Origin: Azolla caroliniana
Taxonomy: Eukaryota > Polypodiophyta
Direction of reading: 5' to 3'
Length of the DNA stretch: 64,000 nucleotides
Assembly (NCBI GenBank): GCA_043228905.1
Contig: JBHGNT010000013.1
Location: forward strand, 1,612,001-1,676,000
Numbering within the stretch: the stretch's first letter is position 1; the number at the start of each line of letters is the position of its first letter. The position numbers and the translations under genes are program-made. The notes beneath the pieces are model-generated. The model was not told the origin of the DNA, made no database searches, and saw only the letters and a list, made by a program, of their open reading frames with translations. Below are positions 32,498-43,196 of this stretch, one piece after another.

Positions 32498-34910
32498 TCC
32501 GCCCCCACCTAACCGTGCATCCACCGGTATGCGCCAAAATTGGGTTCTGGTTGGAGAAAACCGGTCTGGGTTCCGGTTCCTCGTTCATCGGTTCGTCCTC
32601 CGTTTCGGACTGTTCGTCGTCGCTGTCCAGGCCTCTTACATCCGGTTCGCCGTCGTGGCGCTTCTTGAACGCCTTGATCCGCTTCCCTGCTACCGGTACC
32701 GCCATCCTCGTACCATCGAGTTGCGCCAGGTGATACGTCCCGTTGTCATTGGCGCTCGTTACCACGTAAGGCCCGAACCACCGCTTTGCAAACTTCCGGG
32801 TTGCCCGGTGCTGGTTGTCGAGGCTGATGTCGTAGACTAGCACGCAGTCGCCTTCCTCGATTTTCTTTGGTCGGAGCCAGTGCGTTCGGTTGAACCGGGC
32901 TTTGTTCCTCATCCTCGCCGTCCAAAGTCTCTCCGCCGCTTGTTCCACGTCCCCTGGCCTCCGCTCGAGCTGCCGTATACGCGCCGCTAGCAGTTCTTCC
33001 CGGCTCATCTCGTCTCTCCAGTCCACTATCGCCCAAGAGGAGATCGTCCGTTCCATCGGCATGATCGGCTTCTGTCCGAACATGAGCTCTGACGGCATGA
33101 ACCCGGTTACCGTACTGTGTGTTGTCCGGTCCGCCCACAAGGCATAAGGTAACAGTCGTGGCCAGTTCCCGACCTGGCCTCCGCATGCCCAGACTAGCGC
33201 TTTGACGATCGGTCCGTGTCCGCGCTCCACCTTCTCGTTCGCCTCCGGATTGTACGTTGTGGTGAGCGAGAGCTTGACCCCTAACCGGTCGAACAACGCC
33301 TCGGCCTCTTCGGCGTCCAACTCCCCGCGGTCAGCCACGATCTTCCCGACGCACCCGTACCGGCATATCACGTCCTCGATCAGGAACCGACACACGGCCG
33401 CGGTCGTTTTGTTCTGCAGGGCTCGGCCTTCCACCTGGTTCGTCAAGTCCTCCCGGGCCAGCACCAGATATCGCATCTGCCCTACGCCCATCGGCATCGT
33501 CACCAAATCTACCATCCATTTGAAGTGGATGGTCGGAGGGTATGTAGGGTGAAGCTCGTCCCGATGTCGGACTATGGAGTGTATCTTACAACTCTCACAA
33601 GTTGTCACGAACCGATGCACGTCCCGGTACAGTCCCGACCACCAGTACTTCCCCTTTAGTTTCTCGAACGTGGCCCACGTCCCACGGTGTCCAGCCCAGG
33701 GGCTGTCGTGGTAGGCCTTCAGCAACTTCTCCTGTTCCTCCTTCATCGCCACTACTCGGAGCGGGATGTCGTTTCTCTTCTTCGGGTGCTTCCACAAGTA
33801 TCCGTCCCGGAGAAAGAATCGGTACGCTTTCTTCCGGATCCGGTTGGCCTCGTTCTTTGTCCATGACGCGTCCGGCATCATGGTCCTTAAGAATCCCCCA
33901 ATCTGCAGCCACTCCCCGTCGTACTTAATCTCGTTGAAATCGTTAAGCGCCGGAGTGCTCCCCCCCTCGGTTGTTACGTAAGCCGCCTCGAAGAAGTCCA
34001 CGCCGACTTCCTCGTCCTCCGAAACCATGCCGCACTCGTCGTCGAATCGCGCCCTCGAAAGCATGTTGGCCATGGCATTGTCTTTCCCGGAAATGTGTCG
34101 TATTTCCGGGCACAGGGACTTGATGTACGCTATCCACCTGAGCATTGCCAGGTCCGGGGTTGCGCATCCGGAAACCATGCCGAGAATCGGCAGGCAGTCC
34201 GTCTCGATAATCACTTCTGTCCCGATCAGATAGTCTTTATCGGCCTTCATGGCCGAAACGATACCCCTGAGTTCGCGTTTAACCTGGGCGTATCCTTGTT
34301 GTCGCTCGTTGAGGACCTTAGCGCCGAACCGGATTGGGAACCGAATGCCATCCTCATCTTCTTGGTTGACGACCCATCTGATCCCGGTCGGACTCGTATC
34401 TACCGTCATGTAGATGGGAGTACCTTTCTCGTAGACAGCCTTCCGGAGTGCCGGAGCTGCAGCAAGAGCCTCCTTCATCTTTCGGACCGACTCCGTATGC
34501 TCGTCCCGCCACTCGAATTTTCGCCCCTTTTTCAGCAACCTGTATAGCGGCTTGGCAACGTGGGCGTAATGTGGGATCCATATGTGGTAGAAAGCGCATG
34601 CTCCCAAGAACCTCTGTACCTCCGTGACCGAGTTATAGTCGGGCTTCATTGCGGAGATGGCTTCTACCTTAGCCGTAGATGGTTTCCGGCCATACGGTCC
34701 GCATAGATGTCCGACGACCCTGATCTCTGATTGCCCGAAGGCCGATTTCTCCCTGGAGAAGGTGAGCCTCACGTCCTCTAGCCTTTGCAGCACCCTCTCA
34801 CAGTCGTCAATGTGTGTCGCCACGAATTTCCGGCATCCGTCCGGTCCGATCGTTTCGTCCCTTTTCTCCACCGGACATCCCTTGATCGGGATGTCGTCCA
34901 AGAATGGCAT
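32490..34910 (-). pseudogene. R pol: RT active site to integrase (806 aa open frame)
   Basis: This open stretch starts at MPFLDDIPIKGC, the RT active site (FLDD in place of the usual YxDD). It continues with RNase H (VDTSPTGIRWV, GTEVIIETDCLPILGMVSGC), the integrase zinc region (HDSPWAGHRGTWATF near residue 400, then CESCK), the integrase core (MVDLVTMP near 467, IVADRGELD near 527, YNPEANEKVERGHG near 560) and a GPY/F module (RWFGPYVVTSANDNGTYHL near 711). Residues of the DDE triad are all there. It ends across the polypurine tract into the LTR. It is separated from the rest of pol by a deletion of about 88 bases that changes frame, so an active pol is not expected. Confidence 0.88.
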
Positions 34911-34916
34911 GGTGAC

Positions 34917-35990
34917 CGCACTAGGCCGAGAGCAGTCCGCATCGTCGTAATGTCTCTGCTCTCTACGGCTAGTTGGAACTGATCGTACCCCGAGTACAGA
35001 TCACCGACCGAGTAGATCGACCTTCCGGCGAAGGCCTCCGCGAACTCGTCTATCGTTGGTCCGATTCCTGCGTTCCGAATGGTCACTCTGTTGACCGGTT
35101 GCAGGTCTTGAATGAAGCGCAACGTCCCGTTCTTCTTCGGTACGGTAAACCACCGGTTCGAGTACGGGGCACTCGACGGTTCGAGGATGCCCATATCGAC
35201 TTTCTGTCTCAATAGCTCCATCAGCTCCGGGATGTGAGCTCTCGGTACCGGAATTGGTTTGAGATTCCACGGCACATGCGGTACCGTGAATATCACCATC
35301 GGCTTCACGAGTGTCGGGTCTACGCACCCAATCTCTTCTGGTGAGAATGCGAAGGCTTTCCCGTGCCTTCCGAGCATTCTCCGAAACCGGTCTTCTTCCG
35401 CCGGCAGTAGGAAACCGCCCCCACCGATTTTGAGCTCCCGTAGCGTTCTGTCGGTGAAGGTGTGTCCTATGCAGGCCGGATCTCGTAAACTAGGGTCCGA
35501 CATGACCCCCTTGATTCGCAACTCGCTGCCCTCTGGTAAGGGTGCCGCGACTGGCCTTACCTTCCGGTCCACAGTCTTGTACTTCGTGTTAACCCGGGCC
35601 ATCCGATCCGACTCAAGCCCCCGACTGAAGTCCGCGATGACTTCGTACATCTCTTCTGAACAAACCGGTATCGTCTGGTCCTCTTTAAGGCCTTCTCCGA
35701 CCACCTCTCGCAGTATTCCCAAGGTATCGTCAAAGGAGACCGCCTCCACGGCTCCGTTGATTTCCTTGTTGGGCCCGAGAACTCCGCACGCCCGAAGTCG
35801 CTCTTCTGTCCTTGTCTTTTCTCGGCCAACGACGCTGACTATCATACACCCTCCGTTGTCGGAGAAACAAAACTTCCTACTTATGGTACAAGGTTTCTTC
35901 GGTTTCGCCTCTATCGTACATTTGTGGGGTTTTCCCGGAGTGTCCGGACTGTCGCGGCCCCACGCCTTGACAACCCTCTCTAAAAATCCT
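34917..35990 (-). pseudogene. R pol: N-terminal linker and RT palm, cut by deletion
   Basis: In the -1 frame relative to protease, pol begins at GFLERVVKAWGRDSP and runs through CFSDNGGCMIVSVVGREKTR, TKYKTVDRKVRPVAAPLPEG, GGGGFLLPAEEDRFRRMLGR and the RT segments PYSNRWFTVPKKNGTLRFIQ and SVGDLYSGYDQFQLAVESRD. It breaks right after ALGLVR. Relatives have 30 residues there (MCTLPQGGTNSVAHM and on) before MPFLDD. The loss is about 88 bases, not a multiple of three. Confidence 0.88.
35980..35989 (-). promoter_or_regulatory. Putative -1 frameshift site at the pro-pol junction of R
   Basis: On the minus strand the protease frame reads GAG GAT TTT TAG. One base back, GGA TTT TTA opens the pol frame. 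The same arrangement lies at 25429-25438 (G1, stop TGA), 44299-44309 (G2, TAG) and 63908-63918 (G4, TAA). A Phe tRNA on TTT can slip to the preceding TTT while a stop codon occupies the A site. Inference only. Confidence 0.55.
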
Positions 35991-36696
35991 CTCGGTTCTC
36001 GCCACCGAGGGACTCGCGGTTTCGCTCGTGGTTCGGTCGCACCGTCAGGAACTGGACCGAAGGACGCCCGTCCTGACTCTTGACCCTCGCGTAAGCCGAC
36101 CCGTTGTCCAGCACCTTGGTCTCCATCCGCGCTGCCGTAATGTACGGTTCTCCCAGTATGACCGGGTGCGAGGACGTCTCCTGCACAAAGAAGTGTTGAT
36201 CTATCTCGACGTCGCCGATCTTGACTTGCACGTTTGGGCAGGCCTCGTGTAGTTCCTCGGTGGCGCGCGTCGCCGCCCGTATCTTCCACCCGTGCTTGGT
36301 GTTGATTGGCCATTTCCCCTTCTTGTAGAAGTCCATGGACATTAGGTTTATTTCTGAACCGTGGTCCACTAGCGCCACCACCGGTTCCTGAACATCTCCA
36401 ATCTTCACCGGGGTTTCCGTGGTCGCTCGGGCCCAGTGTGGCCTCGAGTAGTGGCTCTCCGCCCACTCGTCTTCCAGCGCCATGTCCTCCATGTGTGTCG
36501 TCCGCACCTCCACCGGCCTTTCCGGTTCTGTCTCCGTCGACAGCCTCTTCCTCTTCACCAAGTCTACGATGGAGTCGTGGAACTCCTTCTTGGCGATTCC
36601 GAGCACCTCCCGCAACGATAGTTCCACCTTGCTGTCGAGGATTCGTTCTTCCAGGACCTTTCGTAGGTCCATGGTCCTTTCGATCTCCGTGCCCAA
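35980..36696 (-). CDS. R protease domain (238 aa)
   Basis: The ORF holds a helical linker (DLRKVLEERILDSKVELSLR, REVLGIAKKEFHDSIVDLVK), a WARATTETPVKIG segment and an aspartic protease core: VVALVDHGSEINLMS near residue 105 (DHG instead of D-S/T-G), then FFVQETSSHPVILGEPYITA. It would cut the polyprotein inside particles. It ends GGENREDF with a stop directly after GGATTTTT, where pol continues in the -1 frame. Upstream, the same frame is joined to gag apart from two stops (36907-36909 and near 36766), so gag and protease were probably once one frame. Confidence 0.82.
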   Translation of the reverse strand: MGTEIERTMDLRKVLEERILDSKVELSLREVLGIAKKEFHDSIVDLVKRKRLSTETEPERPVEVRTTHMEDMALEDEWAESHYSRPHWARATTETPVKIGDVQEPVVALVDHGSEINLMSMDFYKKGKWPINTKHGWKIRAATRATEELHEACPNVQVKIGDVEIDQHFFVQETSSHPVILGEPYITAARMETKVLDNGSAYARVKSQDGRPSVQFLTVRPNHERNRESLGGENREDF

Positions 36697-36906
36697 CCGG
36701 TATCCGCCCTTCTTGTGGTTATCCCGGGCACTGGTCTCATCGGCCTCGTTCTGTTTCGGCCTGAATCAGGTTTCGTATCTCTGTGAGAGTCCAGCCCCTC
36801 CGGTTTTACCTACCCGTTTATCTTCAACCAGAGCCTCGTAGTTCTGGCAAGCTACTTCGACGAAACCCATCTTTTCTTCGACCGGGTCACTCCACCCGGT
36901 TACCTC

Positions 36907-37998
36907 CTAGACCCGCTTCTCCGCGCGGTCCGCCTCGTCTTTCTTTAGTCGGGCACCGGCGAGGCCTTCCAGCACCGTCGGCCAGAACCTGGCTTTGCTC
37001 TCCTTCCGGGCCTCGCTGCCACCGACCCGAATACCGGCCGATGCCGAGTAGTGGACGGTTTCCGCGTGCCGGGCCGCCGCCTCTTCCATCAGCCTTTTCA
37101 TTCCTCCTCGCCCGTCGTTTCGGTTCAGGGCCCTCCGGGTATCGCTGGTGTGCACCCGACCTTCCCACAGGTACACTACCCGGCTTCTCAAAGCCTCCGC
37201 AAAGTCCCCGTAGTCTTTCCGGATGTGGCCAACCTCGTCGCACCACATGCACCTATTTCCTGCCGGAGGCCGTCGGTCACGAGCCTGTTCGCCACCTTCC
37301 CTCCGAGCCTGGGCGATCTGGAGATCCTTTACCGCCCGTGTCAACTCCTCCAAAGCTGCCCCCCCAGACGAGCCTCTGACCACGCCGGTCGAAGCCGAAC
37401 CGGTTTCGAGCCACTCCCGGGTCTCTTCCCGTTGCGCTTGCGGTATCGGTTCGAGCTTCCTTGCTGCGACAGGACCCACCCCGGTCGCCCCTGTATCAGC
37501 CCACTCCCACCGTTTGTCAAAACGGCCGCAGACTCTTTTTACCGCGGCCCAGTCGGCCGTCAGCCCGTCTTCAGTTTCCAGTAAGGAGCCCACTTGCTCC
37601 CGATCCCGTGCGTCAACCGATTTGACAAACAGTAGGACACGACTTGTGTTCAGAACGGTCCGATCGAGCGCCAAAAGGCGCGCAAAGCGATCCTCAAACT
37701 CCCGGAGGAGTGCCGACGCATTTCTTCCTCTGTCAGGGGACTCCACCCACTCCATGAAGCCCCACTTCGAAAGTCGAAGCGCGTTATCCAGCCCGTATTT
37801 CTCAAGGAGCCGTCCTTCGAACTCCTCCCAGGTCCGGCTCTCCGCCCGGACCTCGAGCACCTCCGCATGGATGCCCGGCATCGCCACTCGAGGGAATCCG
37901 CCAAGACGCCTCTCTTCCGGGAAATCCCTCATCAACATCTCCGCCCGGTAGGACGCCAAATAACTCGTGGCATCCTTTCCACTGAACCATCCAATCAT
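36907..37998 (-). CDS. R gag (363 aa open frame)
   Basis: A retroviral-type gag: N-terminal helical core (WFSGKDATSYLASYRAEMLM, RTWEEFEGRLLEKYGLDNAL), LLFVKSVDARDREQVG segment, then a zinc knuckle CMWCDEVGHIRKDY in which the last cysteine of CX2CX4HX4C is tyrosine (H has CVWCDSFEHSRREC). The C-terminus has VHYSASAGIRVGGSEARKES. Homology continues upstream of the ATG at 37998 (ALDRAIEAIVGMI), and farther upstream an MRGSDLVEAMASAVDR start lies in another frame, so a frameshift near 38045 removed the true N-terminus. Confidence 0.82.
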   Translation of the reverse strand: MIGWFSGKDATSYLASYRAEMLMRDFPEERRLGGFPRVAMPGIHAEVLEVRAESRTWEEFEGRLLEKYGLDNALRLSKWGFMEWVESPDRGRNASALLREFEDRFARLLALDRTVLNTSRVLLFVKSVDARDREQVGSLLETEDGLTADWAAVKRVCGRFDKRWEWADTGATGVGPVAARKLEPIPQAQREETREWLETGSASTGVVRGSSGGAALEELTRAVKDLQIAQARREGGEQARDRRPPAGNRCMWCDEVGHIRKDYGDFAEALRSRVVYLWEGRVHTSDTRRALNRNDGRGGMKRLMEEAAARHAETVHYSASAGIRVGGSEARKESKARFWPTVLEGLAGARLKKDEADRAEKRV

Positions 37999-38127
37999 AC
38001 CGACGATCGCCTCAATAGCCCTGTCAAGGGCGCCGGTGCCCCGCGCGCACTCACTATCCGGTCCACGGCCGAAGCCATGGCCTCTACAAGATCCGACCCC
38101 CTCATCTTCTGCTCCTCTACTGCCTTG

Positions 38128-38145
38128 TTCACGTCGGGTTCACCA
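38128..38145 (-). other. Primer-binding site of R
   Basis: TGGTGAACCCGACGTGAA (minus), four bases from the 5' LTR; tRNA-Trp type. Confidence 0.8.
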
Positions 38146-38149
38146 AATA

Positions 38150-38798
38150 TGTCGCGTTACTACGCGCGTGCGTGGAGAAACGAGGCGGGACAACCGGGGT
38201 CTTGAACCGAAGAGCAGGTGATAGGAGGGGAAAGAGAAAGAGAGAGACGACCGGTTACGTCTGAGCAAAGAAACACAGGGACACGGCCCGTCAACGCAGA
38301 AAACACGAATGGACACAGAGACAGAGAGACACAAATGTTTGTATATTAACAAATGACACAAACCAACAGAGCACGCGAGCGGTTACAACCGAACAGGCCG
38401 GCAAACAGATGCCGATGCCTGCTCGTCTGTCCACAAAAGGGGATAGGATGGAGGTGCTGCCGGAAGCACATGGGCGTTCCTCGAAGCAGCGCGAGCCTCC
38501 CGAAATCTTGCAGAGCAGAGCGATGGAGAATGAACAGAGGAGAAACGTTCGGTTACGGTCCGACATCACTTCGTCCTCCTCAATGCGCGATCCCTTTCTC
38601 CCCGCGCCTCCCTCTCTTTTATAGCTTCAAGAAGGGAGCCGCTTCCCTCATTAACTTCCTACCTACCGAATCTAACTACCTAGGATATACCTTTGTACCT
38701 AATCCTTTATTATATACATTAGAGGGCGCGCACGCGTGAAGAGCCGGTTCGCGCGCGCTATACACCGATTGCGCTAAGGGACGGTTTTCTTCACGACA
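38150..38798 (-). repeat. 5' LTR of R
   Basis: 649 bp, TGTCGCGTT to CTTCACGACA, partner of 31850-32497. Conserved U5-side block at about 38184-38214. Confidence 0.93.
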
Positions 38799-38832
38799 CC
38801 GTCCAAATAGACGACATTCTTGCGAATCGCGT
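38799..38832 (-). pseudogene. H gag sliver between R and N1
   Basis: 34 bases that translate (minus) as the AIRKN-VVYLD part of H gag. Left neighbour is R, right neighbour is N1, so two elements landed within 34 bp of each other in the same gene. Confidence 0.8.
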
Positions 38833-39484
38833 TGTTGCGAAGATTCGCGCGTGCGTGTGCTACTCGAGCGACCACCGGGGTCTTGGACTAGGGAGGATGT
38901 TTGCAGAATTATCGAAGAGATGACATGACGATAAATGTAAGATTGGATGAAATTTTTTCGCTTGAGAAGAAGAAAGATTGTACACTTGAGAAGTAGAAAA
39001 ATATGAAGAAGATAAAGACAAATATAATTATATTGATGATATGGTGTTGGTGATATCACATATTGAGCCACCCTTACACAAGTTCAAGTAGAGGCTCTTA
39101 TAGGTCTTTCTATGCTTGTGACATGCACAAAACCATGGGCTAAAACCATGGTTTTGTGCACACGGTTTTGCTTATGTCATGCACAAACCATGGGTTTAGA
39201 ACCATGGTTTTGTGCACATGGTTTTGTAATGGTTGTTTCATCTATAATTCATATATGAAAAGTAAATACATAAAATCTACACTATATGATAGTTGTCCTA
39301 GTGGTAAGGCAATTATCTTGTATCTTAGAGGTGCAAGGTTCAAACCTTGCTTGCACCCCTCTGTATGAACTCAAGTGTCACTAGGCCTCAGGAGGCTAAT
39401 TTGCTAAGTGCATGTGCAATGTTGCACATCCTTGGTTTATTCGTCTCACTCGGTTTCACACCGTAGCCAAAAATCGTCACGACA
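38833..39484 (-). repeat. 3' LTR of N1
   Basis: 652 bp. CCATGG-rich inverted stretches at 39120-39235. tRNA-like module with CTAGTGGTAAGG at 39298-39309 and GGTTCAAACCT at 39337-39347. Confidence 0.92.
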
Positions 39485-39499
39485 TCCACCCCCACCAAA

Positions 39500-41042
39500 C
39501 CCGCACATCCTCCGGTATGTGCCGAGAAAGGTGAAGAGGTGAGATCTTTGGCAACGGTGATCAACTGAGTTCCTCTGCACGCTCGTCGACCTCGTCTGAC
39601 TTCGTCTTCCACTTTGAGTATGCGCAATCTTTCCAACCGAACCACCATAGCCACCTGATCCACCATATCCGGCGCTCATACCTTCTTCCCCGATTGGTTG
39701 TAGTAGATCTACCGAACGATGTTGTCGATCCGACTGCTCTTCCTTCGTCCACCGCATGTGTCCTTCAATTGGACTCCTGGCCACTCCTTGTGCTCACCGT
39801 TTTCATCTGGGTATTGTGGATCGTTCGTGTCGATCTCTGATTAGGCCGGGTTTGCCCTTGTCCGAATCGGTCTCCACCGATCGCTTCTTGCCTTGGTTGG
39901 CCTTCGTCTGCATTCGCATTTCACAAAGTCCAGCTCGACCGATTGATTCCTGCCGGGTCGGCCCCCTTTTGGCTCGGGATTGTCCGATCGATTTTGGCCA
40001 AATCTGGTTTCGGCCGGGTCGGCCCTAGTCGATCAGCTCCCATGTGGATCTTCCTTCGTTTGGGCCGGAATCCCAGCCGGATGGTCTTCCGGTTCGACCG
40101 GTTCTCGACTTTTCCTTCCTTCCCGCATGCTGCCTCTCCATCGAACTCAACCGCGACTTCATCCTTGGCCTCCCCGTCGGCCACATCCTTCCCTCCGTGT
40201 ATGCTCGCCTCGAGCCATATTGTCTCCTCTCCACCACCTCCTTTATCTTCGGTCTTATGTCGACACACGGTCTCGACTACCGAAGTCTCCGGAACTAGTG
40301 TGAAGGAATCCCTTCGTTCATTTACCTTGTCTTCCTCATCACCCTTCCAGCCGTCCGCTTTTCCGTCGACACATTCCGTCTCTCCGCACTCACGTTGGCA
40401 CAAGTGCACAACCGCCTAAGTCTCTAGAATAGGTGTGGGGATATCCTTTCTTCCTCAATCTTCTTCCTCCTTGTGTTGGGCCTTCGTCTTCCCGTCACCA
40501 CCTTCCGTCTCTCCGGTCTCACATTTGCACACGGGTGCAACTACCGAAGTCTCTGGAACAAGCGTGGAGAAAGTCTCGACATGGCTATCCGTCATCGACT
40601 CGTCCATAGCCACCTCTGACTCAATGTCGTTTGTCATGGCTACCTCCTCAATCACTTCGGACTCAAACACTTTATCTCCCTTGATCATGCTTGCACCTTC
40701 ATTACTAAATGTTTCGTACACAATGCGTGTTCCGAAACATTTATCCTCCCTCAAAGTGGTGTTCGCCGTCCTCGTTTCTTCGTAAGACAAGAAGGTGACT
40801 TGTTTCACACCTTCTCTCTTGGTACCGTCATACCGAACCTGAGCCTTTGTATCCGCCACTTCATTAACCCACATTGGTTGGGAGGTCTCTTCTTCCTCGA
40901 TCACCATTCGCCTCGGTTTTGTCTCCCTTTTAAGCTTTATTTCTTTTGTTGGTGGTGTGTTGTTGTATCTCGCCCCTCTTCGATCATCCCTCATGGGCCG
41001 TCTTGTTGCTCCAATCCTCGATGAGGCCATTTGCACCATCAT
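39500..41042 (-). pseudogene. N1 acidic and repeat region downstream of gag
   Basis: The 40455-41042 ORF (minus) holds EEEETSQPMWVNEVAD, TFLSYEETRTANTTLREDKC, a run of EVAMTNDIESEVAMDESM and the repeat VPETSVVAPVCKCETGETEG. Farther downstream (40409-39921) other frames carry more units (VPETSVVETVCRHKTEDKGG). The final part (39780-39500) has no recognisable domain. The region corresponds to 55584-56984 of N2. Frames are broken. Function unknown; it occupies the place where autonomous elements carry protease and pol. Confidence 0.7.
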
Positions 41043-41562
41043 CTTCTTCGAGTTTGAGGCCGATGGCCATCCTTTCCATTCAATGGATTGACTTCACGAA
41101 CATAAGGACCTTATCGACCCCACCAATCTTTGTTCTCGCTCCGAGAGTTGAGAAAAATGATGCTCGAAGTCTACGAATGCTTGTGTCGTGCCTTGGTGGG
41201 TCTTCGCTGATGTCACCCATTGGTCGAAGTTGCGTCGATCTTGTCCCTTCAGTCTCTCATAGCCATATTCCTCCAATAGAGCCTTCTCGAAAGTCTCCCA
41301 CAAATCATGAGCTTCTAGAAGCTCTTTTACGTCTTTGAAGATCAGTTGAGACACCACCCGACAAAAGTACTCAAGCCTCATAGCTTCGCACACCAATTGA
41401 ATCCATCTCCGCATTGTAGACTTTTAGAAAACTTTGGACTTCGGCGCCGTTGAAATAGCTCACTCGCTCAACTACCCTATCGACAGCTTGTTGGGCTTCA
41501 TTTCTTCTTTTCCCTTCTCTCAGAAACTCCAAAATGCTTTTTGCCATTGCCGCCATCCATCT
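41043..41562 (-). pseudogene. N1 gag, frameshifted
   Basis: The pieces at 41562-41400 (MAKSILEFLREGKRRNEAQQ, VVERVSYFNGAEVQSFLKVY) and 41414-41094 (WETFEKALLEEYGYERLKGQ, HFSQLSEREQRLVGSIRSL) together match the N2 gag with a frameshift near 41400 and a second near 41110. No intact product. Confidence 0.85.
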
Positions 41563-41604
41563 TCGTCCTCCCCTATTGCTCTTCACGTCGGGTTCACCAA
41601 ATGA

Positions 41605-42254
41605 TGTCACGAAGATTCGCGCGTGCGTGTGCTACTCGAGCGACCACCGGGGTCTTGGACTAGGGAGGACATTTGCAGAATTATCGAAGAGATGACATGA
41701 CGATCAATGTAAGATTGGATGAAATTTGTTCGCTTGAGAAGAAGAAAGATTGTACACTTGAGAAGTAGAAAAATATGAAGAAGATAAAGACAAATATAAT
41801 TATATTGATGATATGGTGTTGGTGATATCACATATTGAGCCACCCTTACACAAGTTCAAGTAGAGGCTTTTATAGGTCTTTCCATACTTGTGACATGCAC
41901 AAAACCATGGGCTAAAACCATGGTTTTGTGCACACAATTTTGCTTATGTCACGCACAAACCATGGGTTTAGAACCATGGTGTTGTGCACATGGTTTTCTA
42001 ATGGTTGTTTCATCTATAATTCATAGGAAAAGTAAATACATAAAATCTACACTATATGATAGTAGTCCTAGTGGTAAGGCAATTATCTTGTATCTTAGAG
42101 GTGCAAGGTTCAAACCTTGCTTGCACCCCTCTGTATGAACTCAAGTGCCACTAGGCCTTAGAAGGCTTATTTGCTAAGTGCATGTGCAATGTTGCACATC
42201 CTTGGTTTATTCGTCTCACTCGGTTTCACACCGTAGCCGAAAATCGTCACGACA
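41605..42254 (-). repeat. 5' LTR of N1
   Basis: 650 bp, partner of 38833-39484, with tRNA-like module (42069-42080 and 42107-42117). Confidence 0.92.
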
Positions 42255-43173
42255 TCGTCTTGCAAGTCAGTGCACTCCCTTCGTGAGTGCTCGAAGCTGT
42301 CGCACCACACACATCTATATGTTTCTTTTCCCTTGGGCCCGCATCGACCTAAGTTGGCCAACGATACCGCTTCAAACTTCTTGGAGAGCTCTTAGATTAT
42401 GGATTCTTCCATCGCTTTCTTGTCGAAATTTTTGATTGGCTTGCTAGGCTCGATCGTCATAGGCGCCTTCGTCCTCCACGATTGTGGATTCTCCATATCA
42501 GTTTGCTCTTGCCATTGTCGACCCTTATCAAGACGGCTACAAGCCTTCTTCACCGCTGCCTAGCCCGCTACCAAACCATTTGGTTGTGTTTCGTCTTCCA
42601 AAAGGTTGCCCAATTCTCGCCGATCTTTCGCATCCACTACCTTTAGGAATAGTAGGAATTTATTTCGATCAACACTCGTTGATCAACACTTGGAAGTCGG
42701 TTGTACTTCTGGTTGAATTCGGCATATACTCCAGACGCACACATATTCTTCCCTTTCTTCTCGATCCACGTCATTAGCGTATGTCAAGTCATCCGTGATG
42801 TGTCTTCTAGCATGTATTCAACGAGAAGCGCCTTTTTGAACTCCACCTAAGTTGTGTGCTCGTTTTGGATCTCCATGACATGATCCGGATCCTTGGTTCC
42901 ACCACACGTTTGAAGCTAGAAATTTTTTTGAGATCGTTGACATCCCTCTGCTGCATCTCGTTCCGATAGGTAGCAAGGAAATCCGTGATGTTCTTGCCAC
43001 CAAATTGTCCAGCTATCTCGACCGTACAATCAACAACTTTGTCCATTAAAGCTTCTCGATCTCTCACCTTTAGCATGTATTCCACTATGGACACCATACC
43101 TTTCGTTAATTCCTCTCCATGAGTTCCGCTTGTCGAAGCCATCGTTGTACTTGAGATCCTCCCTACCGCGTCT
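42255..43173 (-). pseudogene. H gag, N-terminal part
   Basis: The start MASTSGTHGEELTKGMVSIV EYMLKVRD-type segment (ATG near 43141, in frame upstream to 43178), FGGKNITDFLATYRNEMQQR and, at 42361-42255, the zinc knuckle CVWCDSFEHSRREC followed by TDLQDD. Between them (about 42370-42850) frames are broken but resemble the middle of R gag. The knuckle has all four ligands, unlike that of R. Confidence 0.8.
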
Positions 43174-43191
43174 TTCACGTCGGGTTCACCA
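43174..43191 (-). other. Primer-binding site of H
   Basis: TGGTGAACCCGACGTGAA (minus), five bases from the 5' LTR; tRNA-Trp type. Confidence 0.8.
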
Positions 43192-43196
43192 AGTGA

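Larger units (their letters stand above)
31850..38798 (-). mobile_element. R, full-length gypsy element with damaged pol
   Basis: A 6949-bp element with LTRs 31850-32497 and 38150-38798, exact 4-bp duplication CCGT (31846-31849 and 38799-38802), tRNA-Trp-type primer site, polypurine tract, gag, protease and pol. The LTRs differ by a few percent. A deletion in RT and a frameshift near the gag start disable it. It sits in the gag of H; joining the flanks restores the H reading frame VVYLDGNM. Confidence 0.95.
38833..42254 (-). mobile_element. N1, non-autonomous gag-only LTR element
   Basis: LTRs 38833-39484 and 41605-42254 enclose only 2.1 kb. Present: polypurine tract TTGGTGGGGGTGGA (39485-39498), a repeat-bearing acidic region, gag and a tRNA-Trp-type primer site (41582-41599). 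Absent: protease, RT, RNase H and integrase. The flanks are GCGT (38829-38832) and TCGT (42255-42258). The host frame (LQDD then AIRK) suggests an original TCGT target with loss of one CGT on the left. The LTRs are of the H family, so H-type elements probably mobilised it. Confidence 0.9.

Noticed and set aside
34778-36466. Single 562-aa protein
   Set aside because: The first 160 codons overlap the protease frame and are out-of-frame reading; real pol homology starts only near 35990.
39288-39360. Genuine tRNA gene
   Set aside because: A- and B-box-like sequences and a T-arm-like hairpin are present, but I cannot fold a full cloverleaf with a paired acceptor stem, and the block recurs in many LTRs.
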